Positions 39,302 through 52,109 of a stretch of DNA of 64,000 bases are shown piece after piece. The notes under the pieces are model-generated. The model was not told the origin of the DNA. It did no database searches and saw only the letters and a program-made list of their open reading frames with translations. The position numbers and the translations under genes are program-made. Origin of the DNA: Deinococcus aerophilus (GTDB lineage Bacteria; Deinococcota; Deinococci; Deinococcales; Deinococcaceae); the NCBI RefSeq assembly GCF_014647075.1, contig NZ_BMOM01000018.1, positions 1 through 64,000 on the forward strand, read 5' to 3'. Position 1 is the first letter of the stretch, and the number at the start of each line of letters is the position of its first letter.

Positions 39302-41188
39302 ATGAGTGAAGGCAACAGGCCGGCCATAGACAGCACTGCCAGCAAGTGGACGCTGGATCTGGTCGTCTTCAGCGTGGCGGCATTGTTCGCCTATGTGCTG
39401 CGCTTGGACGGCGACCTGACCGGGGTGGGCCGCGACGTCCTGCTCTATCTGCTCATCGGGGTGCCGGTCAAGGCCGCCGTGCTGGGCCTGTTCGGACTCA
39501 ACCGCCACATCTGGCGTTATGTCACCTTCGAGGACCTGGGGCGGCTGACGCGGCTGGTGGGGCTGGTCACGCTCGTCATGCTCCTCCTGACCCCGCTGCT
39601 GCGGCTGTGGCTGTTCGTGCCGTGGACCGTGCCGCTGTTCGAGGGTGTGCTCGCGCTGGCGATGCTCTCGGGGCTGCGTCTGCTCACGCGCTGGCGGCTG
39701 GATCAACGCCGACACAATGGCGGCCCCCGCTGGGAGCGCCGTCGCCGCAGCCGCCCCGAAGACGACGCCTCGCCCAGCGCCATCCGCGTGCTCATCGCCG
39801 GGGCCGGGGACGCCGGACGCCTGATGGCCGCCGAGCTGATGCGCTTTCCGGACAACGGCATGTTGCCGGTGGGCTTCATTGACGATGCGGCCGACAAACG
39901 GGGCATGCACCTGATCGGTCTGCCGGTGCTGGGCGGCCTGGACCATCTGGCGGCAGCCGTCCAGCAGACCGGGGCCACCATCCTGATCATCGCCATGCCC
40001 TCGGCGGGCGGCACGGTAATCCGGCAGTACGTGAACGCGGCGCGGGAGGCGGGCATCACGGCCCGCACCGTGCCGGGGCTTTACGAACTGCTGGGCGGGC
40101 ACGTCACCACCAACCAGCTGCGCGAGGTCAGCGTGGAGGACCTGCTGCGCCGGCCCCCGGTGGCCCTGGACCAGAGCAGCATTGCCGGCTACCTGCGCGA
40201 TCAGACCGTGCTCGTTACCGGGGCGGGCGGCTCCATCGGCTCGGAGCTGGTGCGCCAGCTGGTGCGCTTTCAGCCGACCCGGCTGGTGCTGGTAGGCCGC
40301 GGCGAGAACAGCATCTTCGCCATCGAGCAGGAGATGCGCCGCGACTGGCCCGAGGTCGAGGTGGTGGCCCTGATCGCGGACGTGCGTCAGCAGGGGCGTC
40401 TGGAGAACATCTTCCAGACCTACCGGCCCACCGTGGTCTTCCACGCCGCCGCCCACAAGCATGTGCCCCTGATGGAAGCGGCGCCCAGCGAGGCCATTCA
40501 CAACAATGTCTTTGGCACCCGCAACGTCGCCGAGCTGTGCCTGAAGTACGGCGTGGCCCGCCTGGTGAACATCTCCACCGACAAGGCCGTGAACCCGACC
40601 TCCGTCATGGGGGCGAGCAAGCGGGTGGCCGAGATGGTGATTGCCGAGGCCGCCGGGCGGGCCGCACCGGGGCAGGCCTTCATGTCGGTGCGCTTCGGCA
40701 ATGTGCTGGGCAGCCGGGGCAGCGTGGTGCCCACCTTCCTGCAGCAGATCCGTCAGGGCGGTCCGCTGACCATCACCCACCCCGACATGACCCGTTACTT
40801 CATGACCATCCCCGAGGCCAGCCGCCTGGTGCTGCAGGCGGGCGGGCTGGCCGACAACGGCACGGTGTACCTGCTGAACATGGGCGAACCGGTGCGGATT
40901 CTGGACCTCGCGCAGGACGTGATCCGCCTGTCGGGAGCGCAGGACGTCGAGGTGGTGTTCTCGGGCGTGCGCCCCGGCGAGAAGCTGTACGAGGAACTGC
41001 TCACCAGCGGCGAGAACGTGGGGGCCACCCGCCACAGCGAGATCTTCTCGGCCCCGCTGCAGGAACCGGATTCGGGTCAGCTCAGACATCTGCTCGGCGC
41101 ACTGCAGGCGGCGGCGGACGGTCAGGACGGCCAGGCCATCCGCGGGCTGCTCCACGAAGCGATTCACGAGAGCAAGTTGCAGGCGTAG
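39302..41188 (+). CDS. Membrane-bound UDP-GlcNAc 4,6-dehydratase, PglF/WbpM-like
   Basis: A 628-residue protein. Residues 1-125 contain about four membrane helices; a CoA-binding-like domain follows (VLIAGAGDAGRLMA). The SDR catalytic domain begins VLVTGAGGSIGSELVRQL (about 305-322) and has ISTDKAVNPTSVMGASKR, with Met in place of the usual Tyr before the Lys, as in WbpM and PglF. It converts UDP-GlcNAc to the UDP-4-keto-6-deoxy sugar, the first step to bacillosamine. The ATG at 39302 follows GGGGAGGGG. It is the last rightward gene of the locus. Confidence 0.9.
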   Translation: MSEGNRPAIDSTASKWTLDLVVFSVAALFAYVLRLDGDLTGVGRDVLLYLLIGVPVKAAVLGLFGLNRHIWRYVTFEDLGRLTRLVGLVTLVMLLLTPLLRLWLFVPWTVPLFEGVLALAMLSGLRLLTRWRLDQRRHNGGPRWERRRRSRPEDDASPSAIRVLIAGAGDAGRLMAAELMRFPDNGMLPVGFIDDAADKRGMHLIGLPVLGGLDHLAAAVQQTGATILIIAMPSAGGTVIRQYVNAAREAGITARTVPGLYELLGGHVTTNQLREVSVEDLLRRPPVALDQSSIAGYLRDQTVLVTGAGGSIGSELVRQLVRFQPTRLVLVGRGENSIFAIEQEMRRDWPEVEVVALIADVRQQGRLENIFQTYRPTVVFHAAAHKHVPLMEAAPSEAIHNNVFGTRNVAELCLKYGVARLVNISTDKAVNPTSVMGASKRVAEMVIAEAAGRAAPGQAFMSVRFGNVLGSRGSVVPTFLQQIRQGGPLTITHPDMTRYFMTIPEASRLVLQAGGLADNGTVYLLNMGEPVRILDLAQDVIRLSGAQDVEVVFSGVRPGEKLYEELLTSGENVGATRHSEIFSAPLQEPDSGQLRHLLGALQAAADGQDGQAIRGLLHEAIHESKLQA

Positions 41189-41208
41189 GCCGCAGAGAAA
41201 GCTATGGC

Positions 41209-41242
41209 GTGCGGCGGCTGGAGTTCGTGCCAGCCGCCGCAC
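41209..41242. terminator. 13-bp perfect hairpin between convergent genes
   Basis: GTGCGGCGGCTGG pairs with CCAGCCGCCGCAC around an eight-base loop, 20 bases after the dehydratase stop and facing the convergent tyrosine kinase gene. It is placed to stop transcription from both sides, though T-runs are lacking. Confidence 0.55.
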
Positions 41243-41445
41243 GTGCATGCTGGCCCGGGTCTTGCCTCAGGGGTGACTCAGCATGGTGGCGGCACAGCAT
41301 GCAGTGACGTGCACGCCCAGGTCCGGTGCGGCCACGCCAGCGCCTGGGATGAGGACAGAGCAGCGGCCCGCCCGGGGCACTGCTCTGTTTCAGGGGATGA
41401 ATTGGATATGGACCGCGGGCGCCCACTTCAGCGGGCGAGCTGGGT

Positions 41446-43116
41446 TCAGCTGCGGTCCGGGTGGGGGCTGGCCAGCGCTTCTGGCCGGGCCGCAGCGGCG
41501 TAGGCCGTGTTGTAGTAGTAGTACGCATCGTTGCTGCGCGTGACCTTGTTCAGCACGATGCCCAGCACCCGCACGCCGGCCACGCGGGCGTTCTGCAGGC
41601 TGCGCTCCACATCGGCCAGGCGGGTCTTGCCGTTTTCGACCACCAGGATCACGCCGTCGGTGTGGGGGGCCACCGCCAGGGTATCGGGCAGCCCGAGCAT
41701 GGGCGGCGTGTCGATAAGCACAAAGTCGTAGCCCTGTGCCCAGCCCTCCAGCGAGGTGCGGAAGGCGGGCTGGTTGAGGATGCCGCTGCCGCCGTCCCCG
41801 CGCTGCGGAGTACCGGCGGGCAGCAGGTCCACGTTGGGCCCCACGCCCGTGGCATGCGCCGCGCCGGGGCGCAGGAACATCTCAGTGAGGGTGGCGGCGG
41901 GCGGCAGCGTGGGGTCGGTGCCGGGCAGCGGGTGGGTCGCCAGGCGATCGGGACCCCAGACCTTGAGCTGGGTGGGGCGGCGCAGGTCGGCGTCGATGAC
42001 AAGCACCTTCTGGCCGCTGGCCCCCAGGCTCTCGGCCAGCGCGGCGGTCACCGAACTCTTGCCCTCGCCGGGGTATGAGCTCGAGATCACCAGCCGGCGG
42101 TGGCTGCCCTCGCCCAGCGTGGACTGCACGTTGATGCGCAAAAAGCCCAGGCCCTCGTACAGCGGACCGCTGTGGCTGGCGGGCAGGAAGCCGCCGGCCA
42201 GCTGCTTGCGGCGCACCAGGGGCAGCTGGGCAAGGACCGGCAGACCCAGGGGCAGCAGATCCTCGGGGCCGTTGACCCGGCGGCGCAGGCTGTCACTCAG
42301 CAGCACGCCGCCGGTGACCAGAAACAGGCTCAGCAGCCCGGCCAGCGCCGCGTTGCGCAGCGGACGCGGCGAGACCGGGGCGCGCGGGGCCACCGGCTCG
42401 GCCACCGGAATCAGGGTACCGGTGGCCGCCGTTTCCAGCACCGCCATCTGCGACAGGTTCTGCAGCACCTGTCCGCGCGCGGAGATCAGGCTCTGGCGCT
42501 CCAGCGGGTCCCCGATGGACGCGATGCGCTCGGTCAGGTTCTGGAGCTGCGCCTGCAGGCTCTGGCGCGAGCGGGTCACGCTCTGCTTGGCCCGCGCGTT
42601 GTCCCACGCGAGCAGCGCAGCCACGCCCGCCTCGGCCAGCTGCTGGGCGGCCTGCGGGTTCTCGCCCTGCGCGCGGATCTCGTACACGCCGCGCTGCTGG
42701 GTGTCCAGCCGGGCCCGCACCTTCAGGCGGCTGAAGGTGTTGGCCGTCAGCTCGCGGTTCAGGTCGCTGCGGATCTGGGCGACCAGGGTGGGGTCGAGCC
42801 CGCTCTGCTCCAGGCGCTGGCCGATGTCGGTCACCAGATTGCGGCTGTGCAGCACCTGTTCCACCGCGCCCTGCGGCAGCGGCGGGGCGGTCACCAGCGT
42901 GTTGTTGATCAAGGAGTTCTGGGCGTTGTTGTCGACGGCGATGATGCTAGCGCTCGACTCATAGACCGGAGCTTCCCGTCCGGCAAGCCAGTACGTCAGG
43001 CCGGCCACCACCACGGGCGTCAGAATCAGCAGGGGGGCGTAGCGTCTGAGGGTGCCAAACACCTGCCGGAGGTCGATTTGATCCGCGTTGGCGGGCTGTG
43101 CGGGCGGGCTCTGCAT
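41446..43116 (-). CDS. Wzc-type polysaccharide co-polymerase and BY tyrosine kinase
   Basis: A 556-residue protein. A Wzz domain spans two membrane helices (about 28-46 and 255-275) with a helical periplasmic region between. The cytoplasmic kinase has Walker A SSSYPGEGKSSVTAAL, Walker A' VLVIDADLRRP and Walker B FVLIDTPPMLG. A C-terminal Tyr cluster, DAYYYYNTAYAAA, is the autophosphorylation tail. Cycles of phosphorylation control polymer length and export. It is convergent with the biosynthesis operon but clearly belongs to it. The promoter TAAACT lies eight bases before the start. Confidence 0.9.
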   Translation of the reverse strand: MQSPPAQPANADQIDLRQVFGTLRRYAPLLILTPVVVAGLTYWLAGREAPVYESSASIIAVDNNAQNSLINNTLVTAPPLPQGAVEQVLHSRNLVTDIGQRLEQSGLDPTLVAQIRSDLNRELTANTFSRLKVRARLDTQQRGVYEIRAQGENPQAAQQLAEAGVAALLAWDNARAKQSVTRSRQSLQAQLQNLTERIASIGDPLERQSLISARGQVLQNLSQMAVLETAATGTLIPVAEPVAPRAPVSPRPLRNAALAGLLSLFLVTGGVLLSDSLRRRVNGPEDLLPLGLPVLAQLPLVRRKQLAGGFLPASHSGPLYEGLGFLRINVQSTLGEGSHRRLVISSSYPGEGKSSVTAALAESLGASGQKVLVIDADLRRPTQLKVWGPDRLATHPLPGTDPTLPPAATLTEMFLRPGAAHATGVGPNVDLLPAGTPQRGDGGSGILNQPAFRTSLEGWAQGYDFVLIDTPPMLGLPDTLAVAPHTDGVILVVENGKTRLADVERSLQNARVAGVRVLGIVLNKVTRSNDAYYYYNTAYAAAARPEALASPHPDRS

Positions 43117-43124
43117 TCACGCGC

Positions 43125-43130
43125 AGTTTA
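43125..43130 (-). promoter_or_regulatory. Leaderless-type -10 element of the Wzc-like gene
   Basis: TAAACT, read leftward, lies eight bases before the ATG at 43116 without a ribosome-binding site. Confidence 0.4.
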
Positions 43131-43388
43131 GGCGTATGTGCGGGGAATTGCCACACGAAAGCGGTCGTGTCTTAAGAGGCGACGGAAAGTTCACAGGCCG
43201 GGCCACCTGAAAAGATTGAGGAACCGGGTACGGAAATGACTTTGGAGATGGAATGGTCCTGACGGATCGGGCCTGGCCCACCGATTCGGGGGCAGGGATG
43301 GCAGGTGTGCTCCCGGCCGCGCCCTGTGAATGGGGGCGGCGCCCGTCCCATCCCGCAGGACAGGGGGCGCCGCCGCCGGAAACGGGGA

Positions 43389-45371
<1,983 letters not shown>

Positions 45372-45399
45372 GGGAGTCATCCTACCCTGTGGGAGGATG

Positions 45400-45414
45400 G
45401 TGTACCAAGTACAC
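45400..45414. promoter_or_regulatory. Candidate GntR operator at the tkt promoter
   Basis: GTGTAC-CAA-GTACAC is a perfect inverted repeat 29 bases before the tkt start. On the leftward strand TATAAG (45419-45414) abuts it, so the repeat would overlap the transcription start. The gene immediately upstream encodes a GntR-family repressor. Confidence 0.5.
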
Positions 45415-45457
45415 TTATAGACGTTGCGCTCATGTGTGTTCCGGTCTGGGGGGTGGG

Positions 45458-45868
45458 TCAGCCGGCGGGGGGTTCCAGAAGGACCTCATTCAGCACGGCG
45501 TGCAGCTGCTCTGCGGGCACGCCCGACGTCCGCAGCTGCCGCAGCAGGGCGCGCAGGTCCTGCAACTGGGCCTCCGGTCCAGTGACAAGGTCGGCGCGCA
45601 CGCGGGTGCCCGCGCCGGCGCGGTTCTCGGTCAGGCCGTCCTCGCGCAGCAGGGCGTAGGTCTTGGCGACCGTATTGGGGGCCAAGCCCAGGGCGGCGGC
45701 CACGGCACGCACGGGGGGCAGGGCGTCACCGGGCCGCAGCGCTCCGTCCGCAACGGCGGCAGTCAGGACCTGCCGCAGCTGCAGGTAGGGAGGCGTGCCG
45801 TCGGTCTCCTGCAACCGGGAGACCAGCGTGTCCAGCAGCGGGGCGTGCTGTGCGGCGGGGTTGGGCAT
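45458..45868 (-). CDS. GntR-family transcriptional regulator (YtrA-type)
   Basis: A 136-residue protein with an N-terminal GntR winged helix-turn-helix (about 22-95): [41 protein letters not shown] and [20 protein letters not shown]. Only a short helical C-terminus follows, as in the YtrA subfamily, which lacks a large ligand domain. It lies 87 bases upstream of tkt on the same strand. YtrA-type regulators often repress ABC transporter operons, but none is nearby; the palindrome at 45400 makes tkt or itself the likely target. Confidence 0.85.
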   Translation of the reverse strand: MPNPAAQHAPLLDTLVSRLQETDGTPPYLQLRQVLTAAVADGALRPGDALPPVRAVAAALGLAPNTVAKTYALLREDGLTENRAGAGTRVRADLVTGPEAQLQDLRALLRQLRTSGVPAEQLHAVLNEVLLEPPAG

Positions 45869-46128
45869 GCGAGCACCATCGGCTCCGGGCCACCACCTGT
45901 CAAGGGGCGGGCAGAAAGAAACCTCCGCGGGGGTCTGCGGAGGCGCGAGGGGGCGGTGTCTGGGGGCTGGGCCAGGGGTCGTGGCAAAGTCCCTTCCGGA
46001 TCCCGACTGCGAACACACCATCGGCGTTCCTGTTCCGGTGACAGCAGAATACGCCGGAAACGTAATGGCGTCAAGCCAATCTGTGTATGTGGACCGAGTA
46101 TAAGAAATCCTGAATACCCGGAGCTGCG

Positions 46129-46566
46129 GTGTTGATGACCGGGAAGCTGTCCCGCGCAGTGCATATGCACCGGTTCGGCCATTTGTCCTACGGTCCAGAT
46201 TCGCCTTGTGGTCCCGCTGCCCCGGCCACATGGACCTTCCGTGCCTTCCAGAACGCCGACGCTCCCGCCGCCGCGCGCCTCGTCACGGACAGCGTGCGCG
46301 GCCACTGGACCTCTCTGCCGGAACAGTTCCGCGAGAGCGCCGACCCGCTGCGCCGCCGCCTCGTTGAGCTGGAAGGCAAGGAGGTCAAGGAGGTCATCGC
46401 CACGTGGCTCGGGGCCGACGCGCTGGCCTGGGCGCGGGCCGGGGGCTTCACGCACGCAGGGACCGGGGGCATGGTTCCCAACCTGCCGATGCTGCGGGTC
46501 AACGCCCGGCTGGGCTACCGCGTCGGGCGCATGTGGGTGACCTGGGAGCAGCCGCTATCCGGCTGA
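46129..46566 (+). CDS. GNAT-like acetyltransferase fragment or degenerate member
   Basis: The last 35 residues (GFTHAGTGGMVPNLPMLRVN...LGYRVG) match the C-terminal end of GNAT acetyltransferases. An earlier segment, RAFQNADAPAAARLVTDSV, matches the N-terminal helix of the same fold. The central acetyl-CoA binding region (Gln/Arg-x-x-Gly-x-Gly/Ala) is missing, and the first 35 residues look non-coding. An internal deletion is likely, so the gene may be inactive. It lies in a spacer between the GntR gene and the leftward DUF block. Confidence 0.45.
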   Translation: MLMTGKLSRAVHMHRFGHLSYGPDSPCGPAAPATWTFRAFQNADAPAAARLVTDSVRGHWTSLPEQFRESADPLRRRLVELEGKEVKEVIATWLGADALAWARAGGFTHAGTGGMVPNLPMLRVNARLGYRVGRMWVTWEQPLSG

Positions 46567-46594
46567 GGCTCCCACCCCCCGGAGCCCCCTCTCC

Positions 46595-47061
46595 CTATTT
46601 CTTCGGGGTGCCCTTTGCGGGCGCGTACTGCTCCACCCCGCCGGCCACCGCAAAGGCCGCCTGCACCTCGGCGAGCGGCTGGTCCGGTCTGCTGGCGGGA
46701 TCACCGGGCAACGTCCGGGCAAACACCTCCAGCGCGTCCGGGTAGCCGTCCCCGTCGGCGTCCTGTCCGGCCTGCAGGGTGGCGTACAGCACGTCCGGGA
46801 ATTTGCCCTTTCCTCCCGCCTCCGCGTCGGCCCGGAAGCCCGCGCGGATGGCCTCGCCAAAGGGATTCCACGGCGCGCCGCCCCCCTCGTGGACATGGCA
46901 ATACGTGCAGGCCATCACCCGGCGGTCCAGGGTCCACAGCGGATTGTCTGCGTCGTAACGCAGCTGCGGAATGGCCTGCAGACGGTACTTGGGCAGGGCG
47001 AGGGCCACCGGCGCTCCCAGCAGGACCAGCGTCGCCAGCCCGCCCCCCATCCAGCGGACGT

Positions 47062-47074
<13 letters not shown>
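46595..47074 (-). CDS. Exported protein with a single heme-binding CxxCH motif
   Basis: A 159-residue protein with an N-terminal membrane or signal segment (about 8-28), then [12 protein letters not shown] with one CxxCH heme site near residue 56. Later, [17 protein letters not shown] resembles a calcium-binding EF-hand or thrombospondin-type loop. It is therefore a candidate periplasmic or surface cytochrome c. Its ATG at 47074 overlaps the end of the DUF1501 gene by 13 bases, so it is the last gene of the sigma-factor block. Confidence 0.7.
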
Positions 47075-48234
<1,160 letters not shown>

Positions 48235-48324
48235 CGGACACCTCGGGGAAGATAGGGACGCGGGGCGCTGGGGGCCGTCCGCGGAAAGGAAGCTGGGTGG
48301 AACCGCCGTCGCCTCAGGGCCGCC

Positions 48325-49617
48325 TCAGGCCAGCTGGAACTCGGGGCTGATCAGGGCCAGGTACACGCGCTGTTTGGGGTTCAGGCCCTTCAGGGCGGCC
48401 TGGGCCGGACCGGTCTCGCTGCCGAAGAGGGCCAGGTCGCTGGGTACGGCGTCCAGTGTGGGAGCAGTCCCGCCCAGCGACAGTGCGGCGGCCACCTGCA
48501 GGCGGGTCAGCAGGGCCGAGTCGTTGATCCACTCGCGCCCGCCGTCCCAGCCCTTGACCGTGTCTGGCTGCAGCAGCAGCTGACCCATGCGGCCCGCGGT
48601 CTGGGCCAGGTTCAGCAGTTGCTTGGCCTCCAGCTTGGGTCCCCCCAGGGTGCGGACCGCGCTGACGATGTATTCCACCGGACCCCGGATGATGCGGGCG
48701 CGGCTGTGCGGGGCATAGAAGGCCGCGCTGGAGAGCAGTTCTTCCAGCACCGCGCCCACGTTGCCGCCCGTGCGCCGGAAGGTCTCGGCGCTGCCCTGCA
48801 CGGCGGCCTCGTCGGGGGTGTCGGCCAGGAAGGTGCGGTGCAGCTTGCGCGACACGAACACGGCGGTCTGCGGGTGGGTGGCGGCCAGGTGAACCACGTC
48901 CTCGAAACCCAGTCGCCCGGTCTGTCCCAGGTACGTTTTCTGTCCGTCGTCGTGCTGGCGGGGATTGAAGCTGGCGCGCGGGGTCTGCAGGTAGGTGTTC
49001 CTGGGGTTGCCGCGCCCGCCCTCGAAGCTCCAGCCGGTCAGGGCGCGCGCGCCCTCACGGACATCCTGTTCGGTGTAGTTGGGCCGGCCGGGCGTGCCGA
49101 TGCCCACGGTGAACAGTTCCAGCAGCTCGCGGGCGAAGTTCTCGTTGGGCCGCCCCCTGCGGTTCAGATCGTTATCGAGGTAGCGCAGCATGGCCGGCGA
49201 CTGCGCGACCTCCAGCGTGAAGCGCTCGAAGCTGGGCGTGGCTGCGTGCCGGCGCAGCAGGCCCAGGTACCCGGCCAGGGCCGGATGGTTCTTGACCTTG
49301 TCGGTGCCGACCACAAAGTGGTTGCTCCAGGTCAGGGCCAGGCGCTCGCGCAGCGGCTGGGGACTGTACATCAGTTCGTAGAGCCATGCGGCACGCGTGA
49401 GCTGCAGCATCGCGCCCGGGGTCGCGCCGGTGGAGGGATCAAAGGGGTTGCCGGGGGCAGTGCGGCTGTCGAACCGCAGGGCTTCTCTCGCCACGTCACG
49501 GGGGTTCTTGCCGACCAGGGCGCGGATCTGTGCGTCGGTCGCGCCGAAGGCCGTGCGCCGCAGAAAATGCGCGGCGTCCTCGGAAGTCAGGGGGCGGGGA
49601 TGGGGGGGTAGGCTCAC
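48325..49617 (-). CDS. DUF1800-family protein
   Basis: A 430-residue helical protein with the family signatures [19 protein letters not shown] at the N-terminus, [31 protein letters not shown], and HFARELL-like segments. A GTG start at 49617 is chosen because AAGGAG lies eight bases upstream; the frame is open farther back but has no other site. DUF1800 and DUF1501 proteins are paired across many bacteria and linked to extracellular matrix or surface processes by co-occurrence only. Confidence 0.88.
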   Translation of the reverse strand: MSLPPHPRPLTSEDAAHFLRRTAFGATDAQIRALVGKNPRDVAREALRFDSRTAPGNPFDPSTGATPGAMLQLTRAAWLYELMYSPQPLRERLALTWSNHFVVGTDKVKNHPALAGYLGLLRRHAATPSFERFTLEVAQSPAMLRYLDNDLNRRGRPNENFARELLELFTVGIGTPGRPNYTEQDVREGARALTGWSFEGGRGNPRNTYLQTPRASFNPRQHDDGQKTYLGQTGRLGFEDVVHLAATHPQTAVFVSRKLHRTFLADTPDEAAVQGSAETFRRTGGNVGAVLEELLSSAAFYAPHSRARIIRGPVEYIVSAVRTLGGPKLEAKQLLNLAQTAGRMGQLLLQPDTVKGWDGGREWINDSALLTRLQVAAALSLGGTAPTLDAVPSDLALFGSETGPAQAALKGLNPKQRVYLALISPEFQLA

Positions 49618-49702
49618 GCTGGATGCTCCTTGAGGGTGACGGGCGGCCGGGGCAGAGGGGGGGCGGGCGGGTAGAGTCAGGTGGAGTGGGGAAAGCGGCA
49701 CC

Positions 49703-50497
49703 CTACGGGTCAGATGCGCCGGGCTCCAAAAAAGTTCCGCGCAGGGCAGCGAGCCCCGGGGAGTCCACCCGCTGCACCTGGGCCAGCGCCGCCCGGAGTG
49801 CACGGTCCGGCAGGTTGCCGACCAGCCACACGAAGCCGCCCGCCACCTGCCGCGACGCGACGCCCGGCGCGGCCCGCACGCCCCGCGGCGCGGTGACCAG
49901 GGCGAACATGTTCACGCCGTCGGTCAGGGTGATCTCGGTCCGGCCGTTGGGGCGGCTGCGGACCTCGCTGGGCACCACGCCGGGAGGCAGCCGCAGCCCC
50001 GGCAGGGCGGCGAGGACCGCTGCGCGCAGACCGGCCGGCAGGGCCGGCACCGGGTCCCGGACCGCTGTGGGCTGGGCAGTGACCGCCGTGAACGCGGCGC
50101 GGCGGGCAGGTGTGCCGTCGGGGAAGTTCTCCTGGTAGGCCAGCGGAATGTTCCACTGCGTGTCGATCCACAGCGACCAGCGGGCCGCCTCGCCTGCCCG
50201 GGGCGTGAGGTCAAAGCGGGTGGTGGAGCGGCCCGCGACCGTCTCCGGCCCCACACGTTTCACGGTGAAGTTGCGGGCCAGCAGGCCCGGGCGAAACGGC
50301 ACGCGCGGCAGCGCCCTCGCCGTGCGGGTCGGCACGTCGCGGGGCGGAAACAGCACCGTGACCTCGGCGGTGCCGCGCGCCTCCAGCGTCCGCGCGCGCA
50401 GCAGGGCCGCGCTGAGATCGTCCACGTCCTGTGCGTCCGCTGCGCCGCTCAGGACCAGCGCCGCGAGCAGCGCCCCCCGCAGTCCACCCGTCCTCAC
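49703..50497 (-). CDS. RseB/MucB-like sigma-factor regulatory protein
   Basis: A 264-residue exported protein with a signal peptide (1-22, ending GAADA). The N-terminal domain resembles the LolA-like fold of Rse[23 protein letters not shown], then [17 protein letters not shown]. RseB binds the periplasmic part of an anti-sigma factor and senses envelope damage. Here it overlaps the small anti-sigma-like gene by 4 bases, which supports that role. The C-terminal half is less conserved. Confidence 0.75.
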   Translation of the reverse strand: MRTGGLRGALLAALVLSGAADAQDVDDLSAALLRARTLEARGTAEVTVLFPPRDVPTRTARALPRVPFRPGLLARNFTVKRVGPETVAGRSTTRFDLTPRAGEAARWSLWIDTQWNIPLAYQENFPDGTPARRAAFTAVTAQPTAVRDPVPALPAGLRAAVLAALPGLRLPPGVVPSEVRSRPNGRTEITLTDGVNMFALVTAPRGVRAAPGVASRQVAGGFVWLVGNLPDRALRAALAQVQRVDSPGLAALRGTFLEPGASDP

Positions 50498-50766
50498 CAG
50501 CCGTCTCCCCAGGCACTTTGATACGCCTCGTAGGCCGCGCTGGCCGGCAGCGCAGGAGGGGGACGCAGCACGCTGACCCCCGCCACCACCGCCGCTGAGG
50601 CGAGCAGCGCCGGGACCCAGCCGGCGCGCAGGTGTCGGGCCCGGGCCGCCCGGGCCCGTTCGTCGCGCAGGGCCGCGCCCCCCAGGAAACGTTCGGCGGC
50701 CCCGGCGTCGGCGGGAGTCTCGGCGCGGGCGCGGGCGAGCAGGGTATCGAGGTCGTGGTCATTCAT
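50494..50766 (-). CDS. Small membrane-anchored anti-sigma-like protein
   Basis: A 90-residue protein with a short acidic and helical cytoplasmic part ([14 protein letters not shown]), one membrane helix at about 48-66 ([17 protein letters not shown]), and a 25-residue outer tail. It lies between the ECF sigma gene and the RseB-like gene, the usual place of an anti-sigma factor. No canonical RseA or zinc-finger motif is visible, so the call rests on topology and context. Confidence 0.6.
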   Translation of the reverse strand: MNDHDLDTLLARARAETPADAGAAERFLGGAALRDERARAARARHLRAGWVPALLASAAVVAGVSVLRPPPALPASAAYEAYQSAWGDGW

Positions 50767-50808
50767 GGAGAAGTCCTTGGTGGATGGGCATGGGCGGGGA
50801 GAGGGGGT

Positions 50809-51390
50809 TCACGGCTCGATTCCGGCGCGCGTCAGCCACGCTCGCAGGGCGGCGCGGCCCCGGTTGATGCGGCTTTTGACCGTGCCCAGCTCCGCGCCGG
50901 TGATGCGCGAGATCTCGGCGTAGTCCAGCCCGGCGAGTTCGCGCAGCGAGACGGCCTCGCGCTGCTCGCGGGGCAGGGCCTGCAGCGCCTGGGCCAGCTG
51001 GTCGCGCAACTCGGCCTGCTCGCCGGTCCGGGCCGGGTCGTGGGGGGCCAGCGGTTCGGGGGCGTCGTGCATGGAGACCGTGGGGTGGCCCTTGCCGCGC
51101 AGCGCTCCGTAACAGGCGTTCAGGGTGACGCGGTGCAGCCAGGTGCTGAAGGTGGCCTCGCCCCGGAAGTCCTTCAGCCCCCGGTGGACGGAGATAAACA
51201 CCTCCTGTACCACGTCGTCCGCCGCGCCCGGACCGACCATGGTCGCGGCCAGGCGGTGGACGGTGCCCGCGTGACGCCTCACCAGCACCTCGAAGGCCCG
51301 CTCGTCGCGCGCGGCGAGGCGCACGAGGACGGCGTCCGGCGGGCCGGGATCTTCCGCTGTGGGTGGGGCCAGGGCTTCACGCAAAGTCAC
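50809..51390 (-). CDS. ECF-type RNA polymerase sigma factor (SigE-like)
   Basis: A 193-residue sigma-70-family protein with region 2 ([25 protein letters not shown] at about 60-84) and region 4 ([27 protein letters not shown] and [15 protein letters not shown] at the C-terminus). It should direct RNA polymerase to stress promoters and be held by the membrane protein encoded next. The gene starts at a GTG preceded by TAAGGT five bases upstream, another near-leaderless start. It heads the leftward block of sigma, anti-sigma, RseB, DUF1800, DUF1501 and heme protein. Confidence 0.9.
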   Translation of the reverse strand: MTLREALAPPTAEDPGPPDAVLVRLAARDERAFEVLVRRHAGTVHRLAATMVGPGAADDVVQEVFISVHRGLKDFRGEATFSTWLHRVTLNACYGALRGKGHPTVSMHDAPEPLAPHDPARTGEQAELRDQLAQALQALPREQREAVSLRELAGLDYAEISRITGAELGTVKSRINRGRAALRAWLTRAGIEP

Positions 51391-51498
51391 CTCATACCTT
51401 AGAGGGGCCGAGCGTCCGGAAAGTTCCGGGCGTCTGTGGCCGCGCCGGGGGCGCGGGGGCGGCCGCCCGGAAGCACGGAACGCTCATGAAGAACTGAA

Positions 51499-51504
51499 TA
51501 AACT
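51499..51504 (+). repeat. Left target-site duplication TAAACT
   Basis: Immediately outside the left inverted repeat. The same six bases occur at 54739-54744, directly outside the right repeat. Confidence 0.75.
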
Positions 51505-51573
51505 ACGCCGTTTAGGGCCTGGGGTTGATGGGATAAACGAGCATGCTGAGCGCATAAACAGGGAGACGATATG
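51505..51573 (+). repeat. Left 69-bp inverted repeat (IS982-type end)
   Basis: Begins ACGCCGTTTAGGGCC and runs through GGGAGACGATATG, where ATG is the IS982 transposase start. It differs at three positions from the right copy. Confidence 0.85.
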
Positions 51574-51893
51574 GCCAGATATCGTCCCCACTGAGGCCGC
51601 CGTGCAGCCATCCGCTCCTTCTACCGCTGGACCCGGCGACCTCAGCACCCGGAAGACCTGCAGGCATCAGAAAGTCACGGACGCTGAGTTGATCGCGTTG
51701 TTGCTCAGCCGTTTCGTCTTCAAGGTGCCGCACGCTTCGATCTGGTGGAGTTTGCTGTGGGAAGACCGTCCCGGTCTTCCGTCATACACCCAGGCATACA
51801 CACGGAGTGTGCGGCTCCTGACCCAGCTCGAAACTCTGGTGAGTACGGCTGAACACTTGGCCGAGGTCATCATTGACTCGAAGGTAGTAGGCG
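51571..51893 (+). pseudogene. IS982-family transposase remnant
   Basis: The frame opens MARYRPH then hits TGA (51592-51594). Another frame continues STRKTCRHQKVTDAELIALL, then FKVPHASIWWSLL, LPSYTQAYTRSVRLL and EVIIDSKVV, the first catalytic Asp of IS982-type transposases. The sequence then diverges. It therefore has a nonsense codon, a frameshift and loss of the C-terminal two-thirds. It cannot move itself. Confidence 0.75.
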
Positions 51894-52060
51894 CAGGCGG
51901 GTGCGGGCGACCAGTCCGGTGGGCACGCTGTGGGACACGGTGCGCGTCATGTCGCGGCCCTGAGGGGGCTTGGCCCGCGTGCCGACCAGCCTGCTCGTCG
52001 GCTGACCGAGGGCTTTGCCCCATGGTCTGGTGTTCGGCGCCACTCGGGCCTCCTGGGGGA

Positions 52061-52088
52061 AAAGAAAAACCCCCGCGTCACGCGGGGG
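52061..52088 (-). terminator. Rho-independent terminator for leftward transcription
   Basis: CCCCCGCG pairs perfectly with CGCGGGGG around TCA. On the leftward strand it is followed by TTTTTCTTTT. No leftward gene ends directly before it, so it may insulate the cargo or belong to a lost gene. Confidence 0.65.
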
Positions 52089-52109
52089 CAAGGGATAGGG
52101 TGGTGGGGG

